Source of the DNA: Rhizobiales bacterium 62-17
GTDB lineage: Bacteria > Pseudomonadota > Alphaproteobacteria > Rhizobiales > Beijerinckiaceae
Assembly (NCBI GenBank): GCA_001898965.1
Contig: MKVW01000004.1
Coordinates: forward strand, 599,307-663,306
DNA: 64,000 nucleotides
Reading direction: 5' to 3'
This document shows, in pieces, positions 18,482-26,565 of this stretch. The position numbers were made by a program, and so were the translations under genes. The notes under the pieces are model-generated. The model did not search any database and was not told the origin of the DNA. It saw nothing but the letters and a program-made list of their open reading frames with translations. Position 1 is the first letter of the stretch. Every line of letters starts with the position of its first letter.

Positions 18482-19945
18482 GTGCAGGATCAAAGGCCGA
18501 GCGCACCGCCGACTGCGGCCACACCCGCCGTCATTGAAACCGACATCCCCTCACGTCTCGACCGGCTGCCTTGGACGCGTTTTCACTGGCTCGTGGTTTT
18601 CGCTTTAGGCATCACCTGGAGCCTCGATGGGCTTGAGGTGACGATCGCTGGCTCCATCGCCGGCGCTTTGCGCCAGAGCCCGACCCTGCAATTCACCGCC
18701 GCCGACGTCGGCTTCGCCAACAGCGCTTATCTCGCCGGCGCGGTGATCGGCGCTTTGTTCTTCGGCTGGCTCACCGATCGCATTGGCCGCAAGAAGCTGT
18801 TCAGCGTCACCCTGCTCGTCTATCTCGCAGCCACGGCGGCCACCGCCTTCACCTGGGACCTGTCGAGCTTTGCACTGATGCGGTTTTTCACAGGTGCTGG
18901 CATTGGCGGTGAATATAGCGCCATCAACTCCGCCATCCAGGAACTCATTCCAGCGCGCCGTCGCGGCTGGACCGATCTCGCGATCAACGGCAGCTTTTGG
19001 ATCGGCGCGGCGCTGGCGGCTTTTGCCTCGCTCATCCTGCTCGACCCTCGCATCGTCGATCCGGAATTGGGTTGGCGTCTGGCTTTCTTCGGCGGCGCCT
19101 TCATCGGCCTCGTCATTCTGTTCCTGCGCCGCTACATCCCCGAAAGCCCGCGCTGGCTCATCATTCACGGCCGGCCGCAAAGCGCCGAAACCATCGTCGC
19201 CCAGATCGAGGAAGAGATCGGCCGCGATCACCAACTCGAAAACGTGCAGGAGCGCGTGCGCATTCGCGCCCGCCGCTCGACGCCGTTGAGCGAAGTGTTT
19301 CGTGTTCTCTTCAAGCTTTATCCCCGTCGCACGTTTCTCGGCCTGTCCCTCATGGGCGCGCAGGCCTTTTTCTACAATGCGATCTTTTTCACCTATGCGA
19401 TGATGCTGACGGACTTCTACGGCGTGCCCTCGGGCAATGTCGGCTGGTACATCTTCCCCTTCGCTTTGGGAAATGTTCTCGGTCCCCTGCTTCTCGGCCG
19501 CCTGTTCGATACGATCGGCCGCAAGCCGATGATCGTCTTCACCTATGCCATGTCGGCGCTGCTGCTGACGGTGACGGGCTACCTGTTCCAGCAAGGCTTG
19601 CTTGATGCGCGCAGCCAAACATTGGTCTGGAGTCTCACTTTTTTCTTCGCCTCGGCGGCTGCATCATCGGCCTATCTCGTCGTCGCTGAAAGTTTTCCGC
19701 TCGAAATCAGAGCCCTGGCGATCGCCGTCTTCTATGCTTTGGGCACGGGCATCGGCGGCGTGATCGCGCCGTGGTTTTTTGGCATGCTGATTGAAACCGG
19801 ATCGCGTGATCAGGTGTTTATTGGTTATCTCATTGGCGCCGGCTTGATGACGATCGCCGCGGTGCTCGCCGCTTGGCTCGGCCTCGCCAGCGAGCGCAAG
19901 CCGCTTGAAAGCGTTGCACCGCCTCTATCGCTTGAACATGACTGA
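18482..19945 (+). CDS. MFS transporter, sugar/sialate:H+ symporter-like
   Basis: 487 residues and 12 predicted helices with a central cytoplasmic loop (about 215-255). MFS signatures are present: GWLTDRIGRKKLF between helices 2 and 3 and RYIPESPRWL after helix 6. A GTG start is used with GAGGAAA upstream. It lies 79 bp after the atzH-like gene on the same strand, so it may be read through from that operon. The substrate is unassigned. Confidence 0.88.
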   Translation: MQDQRPSAPPTAATPAVIETDIPSRLDRLPWTRFHWLVVFALGITWSLDGLEVTIAGSIAGALRQSPTLQFTAADVGFANSAYLAGAVIGALFFGWLTDRIGRKKLFSVTLLVYLAATAATAFTWDLSSFALMRFFTGAGIGGEYSAINSAIQELIPARRRGWTDLAINGSFWIGAALAAFASLILLDPRIVDPELGWRLAFFGGAFIGLVILFLRRYIPESPRWLIIHGRPQSAETIVAQIEEEIGRDHQLENVQERVRIRARRSTPLSEVFRVLFKLYPRRTFLGLSLMGAQAFFYNAIFFTYAMMLTDFYGVPSGNVGWYIFPFALGNVLGPLLLGRLFDTIGRKPMIVFTYAMSALLLTVTGYLFQQGLLDARSQTLVWSLTFFFASAAASSAYLVVAESFPLEIRALAIAVFYALGTGIGGVIAPWFFGMLIETGSRDQVFIGYLIGAGLMTIAAVLAAWLGLASERKPLESVAPPLSLEHD

Positions 19946-19984
19946 TGCCCTGCAATCGCCCAGATTTGCTTGGATGCTATGCCT

Positions 19985-20476
19985 ATGTCCGCAGATGCCT
20001 ATACCTTCCGGCCGGCCACGCGCGACGATCTTTCTCTTCTCCGCGCTTGGTTGCGCACACCCGAAGTGAAGCGCTGGTGGGGTGATCCCGCCAAGCAAAA
20101 GGCTTTGCTGCACGAAGACCTCGACGAGCCCGACATCAGCATGTGGGTCGTGCTGCACGATGGTCGCCCCTTTGCTTACGCACAGCATTATCATGTGCAA
20201 GACTGGCCGCAGCCGCACTTCTCTCGCCTGCCCGAAGATGCTTGCGCCATCGATGCCTTCATCGGCGAGCCCGAGATGATCGGCAAGGGCCATGGCTCGG
20301 CCTTCCTGCGTCAACTGGCATTGCGTTTGCGCGACGACGGCGCGGAAACCATCGCCATCGATCCCGATGTCGACAATGTCCGCGCGCGCAATGCCTATCG
20401 CAATGCCGGCTTTCGCGGCAAATGCGTCGTCGAGACCAAGAATGGCCCGGCGGTCCTGATGCTGTTCAACGCATAG
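19985..20476 (+). CDS. GNAT acetyltransferase, AAC(6')-Ib-like family
   Basis: 163 residues from the ATG at 19985; an ATG at 19979 is equally possible. GNAT features are the acetyl-CoA loop GEPEMIGKGHGSAFL and the C-terminal DPDVDNVRARNAYRNAGF. The start (RPATRDDLSLLRAWLRTPEVKRWWGD) and the conserved WP/DAFIGEP layout resemble aminoglycoside 6'-N-acetyltransferases and lysine N-acyltransferase-like enzymes. The real acceptor is unknown; a resistance role is possible but unproven. Confidence 0.82.
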   Translation: MSADAYTFRPATRDDLSLLRAWLRTPEVKRWWGDPAKQKALLHEDLDEPDISMWVVLHDGRPFAYAQHYHVQDWPQPHFSRLPEDACAIDAFIGEPEMIGKGHGSAFLRQLALRLRDDGAETIAIDPDVDNVRARNAYRNAGFRGKCVVETKNGPAVLMLFNA

Positions 20477-20568
20477 TCCCGTCGATTTGACGAATATCGA
20501 ATGAAGTCTGTAGCCTCCAGAAAGAGAACTGGGGCGCCAACGTGTTGCGCCCATCTGGGGGGACAACG

Positions 20569-21528
20569 ATGGGCTGCATACGACTTCTAGGCGGGCTTCT
20601 GCTTGCGATCACAGCGACACAGGCAGAGGCGCAGGACAGCTATCCCAATCGCCCGATCCGCCTGATCGTCGGTTTCACGGCCGGCGGCCCCACCGACACG
20701 CCGGCGCGCCTCATCGCGGAAAAATTGCGTGGCAGCCTCGGCCAGTCGATCGTGGTCGAAAATCGGCCAGGCGCCGGCGGCAAGATCGCGCTCGATTATA
20801 TGCTGTCGCAACCGCGCGACGGCTATACGCTGTCGCTGTGCACCTATATCGACGCGACCAATACGGTTCTGCTTAAAAACCCGGGCTACACATTGGCCGA
20901 TCTTGCGCCGATCTCGCAGATCACCAAGGCCTATTATGCCTTTGCGGTGCCGACCGCCCTGCCCGTGCAAGACCTCGCCTCATTCGCGGCCCATGCGAAG
21001 GCAAAACCCGGCGCACTCAACTATGGCCATGTCGGTGCCGGCTCCATGCCGGAGCTGGTGGCGAAGCGCTTCGAGCAGGCGGCCGGCGTCAAGATGACCG
21101 GCGTGCCTTATAAAGGCACGGCCGAAGCATCGATGGATCTCGCCAGCGGCCGGCTGGATTTCATGGTGGCGCCCCTGATCGTCGTGCAACCGCTGCTCGA
21201 TGCCGGTTCGGTCAAATATATCGGCATGACGAGCCCGGAACGCCTCACCGCCTTCCCCAATGTCCCAACGGCCGTCGAACAGGGCTATCGCATCACCGAT
21301 AACGGCTGGCTTGGTGTCTGCGCGGCAGCCGGCGTGCCGACTGGGATTATCGCGAGGCTCAATCGCGAAGTCGGCCAGGCGGTCGCCTCACCGGCCTATC
21401 GCGAACTGGTCGAAAAGACCGGCGTGATGCCCTATGCGGGATCGGTCGATGAGTTCCGGCAACTGGTGGCCGACACCGAAACGGACATGCGCAAACTGGC
21501 GCGCGAACTCAATCTCGAAGCAAAATAG
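20569..21528 (+). CDS. Tripartite tricarboxylate transporter (Bug/TctC) substrate-binding protein
   Basis: 319 residues from the ATG at 20569, preceded by a GGGGGG-rich ribosome site. A signal peptide (LLGGLLLAITATQAEAQ) precedes the Bug fold, with characteristic YPNRPIRLIVGFTAGGPTD and VENRPGAGGKIALDY motifs. Such proteins bind carboxylates in the periplasm. No TctA or TctB permease lies nearby, so it is an orphan binding protein, common in bacteria with many Bug copies. Confidence 0.9.
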   Translation: MGCIRLLGGLLLAITATQAEAQDSYPNRPIRLIVGFTAGGPTDTPARLIAEKLRGSLGQSIVVENRPGAGGKIALDYMLSQPRDGYTLSLCTYIDATNTVLLKNPGYTLADLAPISQITKAYYAFAVPTALPVQDLASFAAHAKAKPGALNYGHVGAGSMPELVAKRFEQAAGVKMTGVPYKGTAEASMDLASGRLDFMVAPLIVVQPLLDAGSVKYIGMTSPERLTAFPNVPTAVEQGYRITDNGWLGVCAAAGVPTGIIARLNREVGQAVASPAYRELVEKTGVMPYAGSVDEFRQLVADTETDMRKLARELNLEAK

Positions 21529-21529
21529 C

Positions 21530-22615
21530 TTATCCCCACGGACCGCGGCGCGGCGTCTGCGGTGCCGCTTCCGGCGCGGATGGCGGCGGTGCGATGGGTG
21601 GACTGTTGTCAACGATCTCCTCGCGCCCGCCGGCATAGTTCTTCAAGGCCGCGACGCGTGCCTCGATCGAGGGATGGGTCGAGAATAAATCGGCGAAACC
21701 GGACCGCGGATTGTCGAGGCACATTTCCATGATGCCCGAAGGCGCATTGCGGATTTCGCCCTTGCCCTCGATCTTGCGCAGCGCCGAAATCATCGCATCG
21801 GGATTCTTGGTCAATTCCACCGATCCCGCATCCGCGAGGAATTCGCGCGAACGTGACAGAGCGAGGCGGATCATCAGCGACAAAACCCAGGCAGCCGCGA
21901 CAATCAGTGCCGCGATGGCAAGCGCTGCCATGGCACCGCCCTTGCCCTTATCGCGGCTATTGGAGGACGAGCTGCTCGATGAAGAACCGGACCACGAACC
22001 ACCCGACCGGGGGCTCATGCTGATACGAAAGAACATTTCAGCGAAGAAGGCCACCACGCCGGCCACCACCATGGCGACGATCATCATCCGCACGTCGCCA
22101 TTGCGGATGTGGGTCAGTTCGTGGGCGAGAACCGATTCCATTTCCTGATCGTCGAGCAGATTCATCAGGCCGCGCGTGACGGTAATCGTATATTGCTTGT
22201 CGTTGACGCCGGTCGCATAAGCGTTCGGTACGTCGGTCTCTAGAATCTCCAAACGCGGCGTTGTCATGCCGCGCGAGATGCAGAGCTTCTCCAACATGTT
22301 GTAGAGTTTCGGCTCCTGCTGCCGCGTCACCGCATTGGCCGACAGCGCCAGGCCGATGATGCTCTGGTTGAAACGGTAGGAGAAAAACACCCAGACCGCC
22401 GTGACGATGGTGACGATGGGCGCGGCGGAGCCAAGATCGCGCCAGGCCCGCGCCATGATGCGGTCGAGCGGCAGATCGCCCGCCTGCAAAGCCTCGGCGG
22501 CCAGCGCGCCGGCAAAGGTCAACACATAGATCAAAGCGAACAGCGCGCCGATCAAGAAGATCGATCGGTTCCGGTTCGCCCTGATATGCGTATAGAGACC
22601 AAAGACCGGCATCAT
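21530..22615 (-). CDS. M48 family metalloprotease, HtpX-like
   Basis: 361 residues. Two N-terminal membrane helices precede the zinc site HELTHIRNGD; a further helix pair and a Ser-rich loop follow. The C-terminus is proline-rich and hydrophilic. HtpX-type proteases degrade misfolded membrane proteins. It is downstream of lemA (34 bp) in the common LemA/HtpX pairing. The stop nearly abuts that of the convergent Bug gene. Confidence 0.9.
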   Translation of the reverse strand: MMPVFGLYTHIRANRNRSIFLIGALFALIYVLTFAGALAAEALQAGDLPLDRIMARAWRDLGSAAPIVTIVTAVWVFFSYRFNQSIIGLALSANAVTRQQEPKLYNMLEKLCISRGMTTPRLEILETDVPNAYATGVNDKQYTITVTRGLMNLLDDQEMESVLAHELTHIRNGDVRMMIVAMVVAGVVAFFAEMFFRISMSPRSGGSWSGSSSSSSSSNSRDKGKGGAMAALAIAALIVAAAWVLSLMIRLALSRSREFLADAGSVELTKNPDAMISALRKIEGKGEIRNAPSGIMEMCLDNPRSGFADLFSTHPSIEARVAALKNYAGGREEIVDNSPPIAPPPSAPEAAPQTPRRGPWG

Positions 22616-22649
22616 GGTTCAGGCTCCGCGTCGCACGCTCACCTGACGC

Positions 22650-23210
22650 TCAGAACTTCACCTGCGGCGCCACTTCGATCTGCTTGCGCTCGGTGTCGCC
22701 GACGTCGAAGAAGGTGCGTTCGCTAAAACCCATCGAACGGGCATAGAGCACGGCTGGAAAGGCCTGGATCGCGGCATTGAACTCGCTCACCGCATTGTTG
22801 AAGAAACGCCGTGCCGCCGCCAATTTGTCCTCGATGCCCGACAGCTCGGTCTGCAGCTGCTGAAAATTGGTATTGGCCTTGAGATCGGGATAAGCCTCGC
22901 CGAGCGCAATGAGCCGGCCCAATGCGCCACCGAGCACCGCCTCTGCCGCGCCCTGCTGCGCCGTGCCGGTGGCATTCATCGCCGCATTGCGTGCCTGGAT
23001 CACCGCTTCAAGCGTGCCCTTTTCGTGAGTTGCATAGCCCTTCACGGTCTCGACCAGATTGGGAATGAGATCGTGGCGCTGTTTGAGCTGCACGTCGATG
23101 TCGGCAAAGGCCTGGTTGGTGCGCTGCCGCAGCCCGACCAGGCTGTTGTAGCTGGCGATGAGCCACAGGGCGATGACGACGATCAGACCCAAAAAAATCA
23201 AGCCAGTCAT
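22650..23210 (-). CDS. lemA: LemA family protein
   Basis: 186 residues from the ATG at 23210, where the N-terminal helix MTGLIFLGLIVVIALWLIASYNSLV begins; longer reading adds a non-family leader. LemA hallmarks are NQAFADIDVQLKQRHDLIPNLVETVKGY and the C-terminal AFPAVLYARSMGF. It is a membrane-anchored helical protein that usually pairs with an HtpX-like protease, as here. Its precise role is unclear. Confidence 0.9.
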   Translation of the reverse strand: MTGLIFLGLIVVIALWLIASYNSLVGLRQRTNQAFADIDVQLKQRHDLIPNLVETVKGYATHEKGTLEAVIQARNAAMNATGTAQQGAAEAVLGGALGRLIALGEAYPDLKANTNFQQLQTELSGIEDKLAAARRFFNNAVSEFNAAIQAFPAVLYARSMGFSERTFFDVGDTERKQIEVAPQVKF

Positions 23211-23403
23211 GAGCAAACTCCATCGCTCGTGCCCACCCCCAAGATTTGCAGAGGGCCGATAATCCAAGTCCTATCATAAGCTTGCCGGTTAAGCGACCAT
23301 ACGGATTCCCCTCCCCCGACAGATTTTTTCACCGCCCCTGTCGGATTGCCAGTCCGTCCTTCGTCCTAGGAGGGCGCCACCCGACGCGCCCAAGGAGAGT
23401 GCC

Positions 23404-23829
23404 ATGTCCAAGTTGATCTTCGTGAACCTGCCCGTCACCGATCTCGCCCGTTCGATCGCATTTTATGAATCGATTGGCGCCCGCAAGGATTCGCGTTTCT
23501 GCGACGACTCCGGCGCCTGCATGGTGTTTTCCGACACAATCCACACGATGTTGCTGACGCACGACAAGTTTCGCCAGTTCACCAGCAAGAAAATCGTCGA
23601 CGCCAAGACCAATAGCGAAGTGCTGATCGCGCTTTCCGCCGACAGCCGCGACGATGTCGACAGCACGATCGGCAAGGCCAAGAAGGCGGGCGCCACGCTC
23701 GATCCGGTTCCGGCGCAGGATTATGGTGTCATGTATGGCCGCAGCTTCGAGGATCCCGATGGCCACATCTGGGAAGTGATGTGGATGGACGTCGACGCCT
23801 TCCTGGCCGCGACGAGCCCAGCCGCCTGA
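23404..23829 (+). CDS. VOC (glyoxalase/bleomycin-resistance superfamily) protein
   Basis: 141 residues with the paired beta-alpha-beta units of the VOC fold: FVNLPVTDLARSIAFYESIGA at the N-terminus and FEDPDGHIWEVMWMD at the C-terminus. It has GGAGAG upstream. The likely metal ligands are incomplete, so an enzymatic role is uncertain. It precedes a second VOC gene by 27 bp on the same strand. Confidence 0.88.
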   Translation: MSKLIFVNLPVTDLARSIAFYESIGARKDSRFCDDSGACMVFSDTIHTMLLTHDKFRQFTSKKIVDAKTNSEVLIALSADSRDDVDSTIGKAKKAGATLDPVPAQDYGVMYGRSFEDPDGHIWEVMWMDVDAFLAATSPAA

Positions 23830-23856
23830 ACGATCCGTTTCGATAAGGACGCCATC

Positions 23857-24342
23857 ATGTCGAAAATTGCTCCCTGCCTCTGGTTCAACACGCAAGCCGA
23901 GGAAGCGGCGAACTTCTATGTGTCGCTTCTGCCCGATTCCCGCATTCTCAAAGTGCAGCGCAACGTCGGCGATTCCCCCGGCGGCAAGGACGGCACGGTT
24001 CTGGTGGTGGACTTCACCATCGCCGGGCAGGAATTCATGGCGCTGAACGGCGGCATGGACATGGAATATACGCACGCCGTGTCGTTCAAGATCGACTGCG
24101 AGGATCAAGCCGAGGCCGATCGCTTGTGGGACAAGCTGCTGGAAGGCGGCGGCAAGCCCGAACAATGCGGCTGGCTAAAGGATCGCTACGGCGTCTCCTG
24201 GCAGATCGTTCCAAAAGCCATGCTGCAAATGCTGGCTGATCCAGACCGCGCCAAGGCGCAGCGCGCAATGCAGGCGATGCTGAAGATGGTGAAGATCGAC
24301 GTCGCCGCCGTGCAGGCGGCCTTTGATGGCAAGGCCGCGTAA
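23857..24342 (+). CDS. VOC family protein, PhnB / 3-demethylubiquinone methyltransferase-like
   Basis: 161 residues of the PhnB-like branch: PCLWFNTQAEEAANFYVSLLPDS at the start and CGWLKDRYGVSWQIVPKAM in the middle. These proteins are often annotated as 3-demethylubiquinone methyltransferase but lack proven methyltransferase activity. It is co-directional with the preceding VOC gene and convergent with the CobW gene across a hairpin. Confidence 0.88.
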   Translation: MSKIAPCLWFNTQAEEAANFYVSLLPDSRILKVQRNVGDSPGGKDGTVLVVDFTIAGQEFMALNGGMDMEYTHAVSFKIDCEDQAEADRLWDKLLEGGGKPEQCGWLKDRYGVSWQIVPKAMLQMLADPDRAKAQRAMQAMLKMVKIDVAAVQAAFDGKAA

Positions 24343-24352
24343 ACGATCAGAC

Positions 24353-24381
24353 ATTGATGGCGGTCGCTGACCGCCATCAAT
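24353..24381. terminator. Long inverted repeat between convergent genes (bidirectional terminator candidate)
   Basis: ATTGATGGCGGTC (24353-24365) and its exact complement (24369-24381) flank a GCT loop: a 13 bp perfect stem between the VOC and CobW stops. No clear T-run follows on either strand, so termination efficiency is uncertain. Confidence 0.6.
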
Positions 24382-24396
24382 GACCGGGCGGCAACT

Positions 24397-25632
24397 TTAC
24401 TCGGCCGCTTCCTTCGCCGGCTCCCATGCTGGAAACGGATCGAAAGCGGCGAAATCATCCTTGGTGAGGCGTTCCGTCTCGGAAGTGCCGACGAGGCAGG
24501 CATCAAGCGCCGCGCGGATCGCCGCCTCATCCATATCCATGCCGATGAACACCAGCTCCTGGCGCCGATCGCCCCAAATGGCATGCCAATGGGGATTGCG
24601 ATGCAAGGCGTCGACTTGTTCGCGCGACCACTCAGCTTTATTGACTGCGGCCCACCAATAGCCGAGGCCGCTCACCCGCGCGACAGCACCGGCCAGCGAA
24701 AACTCCCCAACCCACCGCGTCCGCGTCGATAGCCAGAAATGCCCCTTGGCGCGGATCAAACCCGGCCAGGTGCGATCGATGAAGGCTTTGAATTTTTGCG
24801 GATGAAACGGCCGCCGGGCCCGATAGACGAAACTGCCGATGCCATATTCTTCCGTCTCGGCCACATGCTTCTCTGGCTCGTACAGCTCCTTGAACCACAG
24901 CGGATGGCGCTGCGCCTTTTCTTCATCGAAAAGGCCGGTATCAAGAATAGCCGCAAGCGGCGCCTGGCCGAAATCGGTCTCCAATATGCGCGCGTCGGCG
25001 TTGAGCGCCCGCACCACATGGCGTACCAGATGCAGCTTTTCCGGCGGCACATCGGATACTTTATTGATGACGATCACATCGGCGAATTCGATCTGCTCGA
25101 CCAGAAGATCGACCAGCGTGCGATCATCGCCGTCTCCGGCCGTTTCGCCACGATCGCGCAGAAAATCGTTGGAGCCATAATCGCGCAGCAGATTGGCCGC
25201 ATCGACCACGGTGACCATCGTATCGAGCCGGGCGATGTCGGAGAGGCTGACGCCGGCTTCGTCGCGAAAAGAGAAGGTGCTGGCAACAGGCAAAGGCTCA
25301 GCAATGCCGGTGCCTTCGATCAACAGGTAATCGAACCGCCCGCCCTCGCCGAGCTGGCGCACCTCAGCCAGGAGATCGTCGCGCAAGGTGCAGCAGATGC
25401 ATCCGTTGGTCATCTCCACCAGTTTTTCATCGGTGCGGGACAGATTGGCGCCGCCATCGCGCACCAGATCGGCGTCGATATTGACCTCGCTCATGTCGTT
25501 GACGATGACGGCGACGCGGCGCCCCTCGCGATTGTTCAACACGTGATTGAGCAGGGTCGTTTTCCCCGCCCCCAGAAAGCCCGACAGGACGGTGACCGGC
25601 AAACGGGCGCCAGCGACAGTTTCGAAAGCCAT
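24397..25632 (-). CDS. CobW/COG0523 family GTPase, zinc-responsive metallochaperone type
   Basis: 411 residues. The Walker A is [12 protein letters not shown], the diagnostic CxCC metal motif is [12 protein letters not shown], and a G4-like element is VINKVSDV. The C-terminal CobW domain is about 270-400. COG0523 proteins use GTP hydrolysis to hand metal to client enzymes. The perfect Zur-type palindrome just upstream marks this one as a zinc-starvation member (ZigA/YciC class). The ATG has GGAAAGAG upstream. Confidence 0.93.
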   Translation of the reverse strand: MAFETVAGARLPVTVLSGFLGAGKTTLLNHVLNNREGRRVAVIVNDMSEVNIDADLVRDGGANLSRTDEKLVEMTNGCICCTLRDDLLAEVRQLGEGGRFDYLLIEGTGIAEPLPVASTFSFRDEAGVSLSDIARLDTMVTVVDAANLLRDYGSNDFLRDRGETAGDGDDRTLVDLLVEQIEFADVIVINKVSDVPPEKLHLVRHVVRALNADARILETDFGQAPLAAILDTGLFDEEKAQRHPLWFKELYEPEKHVAETEEYGIGSFVYRARRPFHPQKFKAFIDRTWPGLIRAKGHFWLSTRTRWVGEFSLAGAVARVSGLGYWWAAVNKAEWSREQVDALHRNPHWHAIWGDRRQELVFIGMDMDEAAIRAALDACLVGTSETERLTKDDFAAFDPFPAWEPAKEAAE

Positions 25633-25645
25633 TGCTCTTTCCTGT

Positions 25646-25664
25646 AATGTTATACTATAACATT
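25646..25664. promoter_or_regulatory. Zur box (perfect 19 bp palindrome)
   Basis: AATGTTATACTATAACATT is symmetric around its central C and matches the known Zur operator consensus core (ATGTTATAnTATAACAT). It lies 13 bp upstream of the CobW start, overlapping where the promoter must be. It is expected to repress the GTPase gene when zinc is sufficient, and possibly the plus-strand gene 230 bp away as well. Confidence 0.9.
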
Positions 25665-25893
25665 CTTAGCAGGCCGTGCATGGCCTGACCAGTCCGGCGA
25701 GGTGAAATGTGCGGGAAGTCCGGGAAAAGCAGCAGCAACAGCCGGTTGGACGGCGGCCATCGATCTTGGCCTTGAGCCCCAAACCTATGTCGGCAAGCGC
25801 AAACGACAATGCCAGGGGACGCGGCCCGACCGGCAGGAGTGCCTTCTGCGCCGTCCTCTGTCCCCTTTTCAGCGGACGTATTTCGAGGCCGCC

Positions 25894-26181
25894 ATGTTCG
25901 CTTTAGGGTTACGCAAGCAGCGCAGCGGCAATCCGGACCAGGCGCGACGCGCGCTCAAGGCCCGCGTTCGCCAAGTCCTGCATCTCACCGACGACACCGC
26001 CGTGTCGATCAGCCATGCCCATTGCGCTGCGCCCATCTGCACCGAGCCGCAGACGACCGTGCTGCTGTTCGTGCCGGATCGACCGACCCTATCCCTGCAC
26101 ATCGACAAGCCGCCCGAGCACGTCGGCGATGCGGATATTCTGCATGCCATGATGCGCGCGGCCTCTCAGCATGTTGGCTAA
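25894..26181 (+). CDS. Small conserved-looking protein of unknown function, divergent from cobW
   Basis: 95 residues from the ATG at 25894; the open frame extends upstream but the extra part looks like shadow sequence. Features are the basic N-terminus (LRKQRSGNPDQARRALKARVRQVL), a ThDDTAVSISHAHC segment with CAAPIC, and a C-terminus HIDKPPEHVGDADILHAM. I recall similar short proteins in Rhizobiales, sometimes mis-annotated nitrate reductase, but cannot confirm this. Its CxxxxC and position next to a Zur-controlled gene hint at metal biology. Confidence 0.55.
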   Translation: MFALGLRKQRSGNPDQARRALKARVRQVLHLTDDTAVSISHAHCAAPICTEPQTTVLLFVPDRPTLSLHIDKPPEHVGDADILHAMMRAASQHVG

Positions 26182-26241
26182 TTTGCTGCGGTTGGAGCGT
26201 CCGATAAAGTGGTCTGTGCGGTGCTGAACGCAGAGAGGATC

Positions 26242-26565
26242 ATGAACCGGATTCTGGCCATCGGCCTGTGTCTTCTCGCCTCCGGGCCAGCTCTTGCTTG
26301 GGACGAAGCGCAACGCAACACCTTGGCGCGATCCCTCGCCACTCTGCTCGCGTCTGAAGCGGCTTGCGAACTCTCCTACAGTCAGGATGCGATCCGGCTG
26401 TTCATCGACAAGCAGGTGCCCGCCAACGACATGCAGTTTCCGACCGAACTGACCAATTCCTTGTTCTTCCGCGCCGAGGAACTCAAGGAAATGTCGGCCT
26501 CGCAGAAAACCGCGCATTGTCACCAGATCGAGCGCATAGCGCGCTCTTACAGCTTCATCAAATAG
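26242..26565 (+). CDS. Small secreted protein of unknown function
   Basis: 107 residues from the ATG at 26242 behind GAGAGGA. A clear signal peptide (MNRILAIGLCLLASGPALAW) leads a mature part of about 88 residues with two Cys (AACELSY and AHCHQI) that could form a disulfide in the periplasm. The 3' end overlaps the convergent molybdoenzyme gene by 8 bp. I do not recognise the family. Confidence 0.7.
   Translation: MNRILAIGLCLLASGPALAWDEAQRNTLARSLATLLASEAACELSYSQDAIRLFIDKQVPANDMQFPTELTNSLFFRAEELKEMSASQKTAHCHQIERIARSYSFIK

Noticed and set aside
25787-25906. 39-codon plus-strand frame (MSASANDNARG...) upstream of the 95-residue protein
   Set aside because: Starts like some small alphaproteobacterial proteins but overlaps the next start, has no ribosome site and no recognisable domain.
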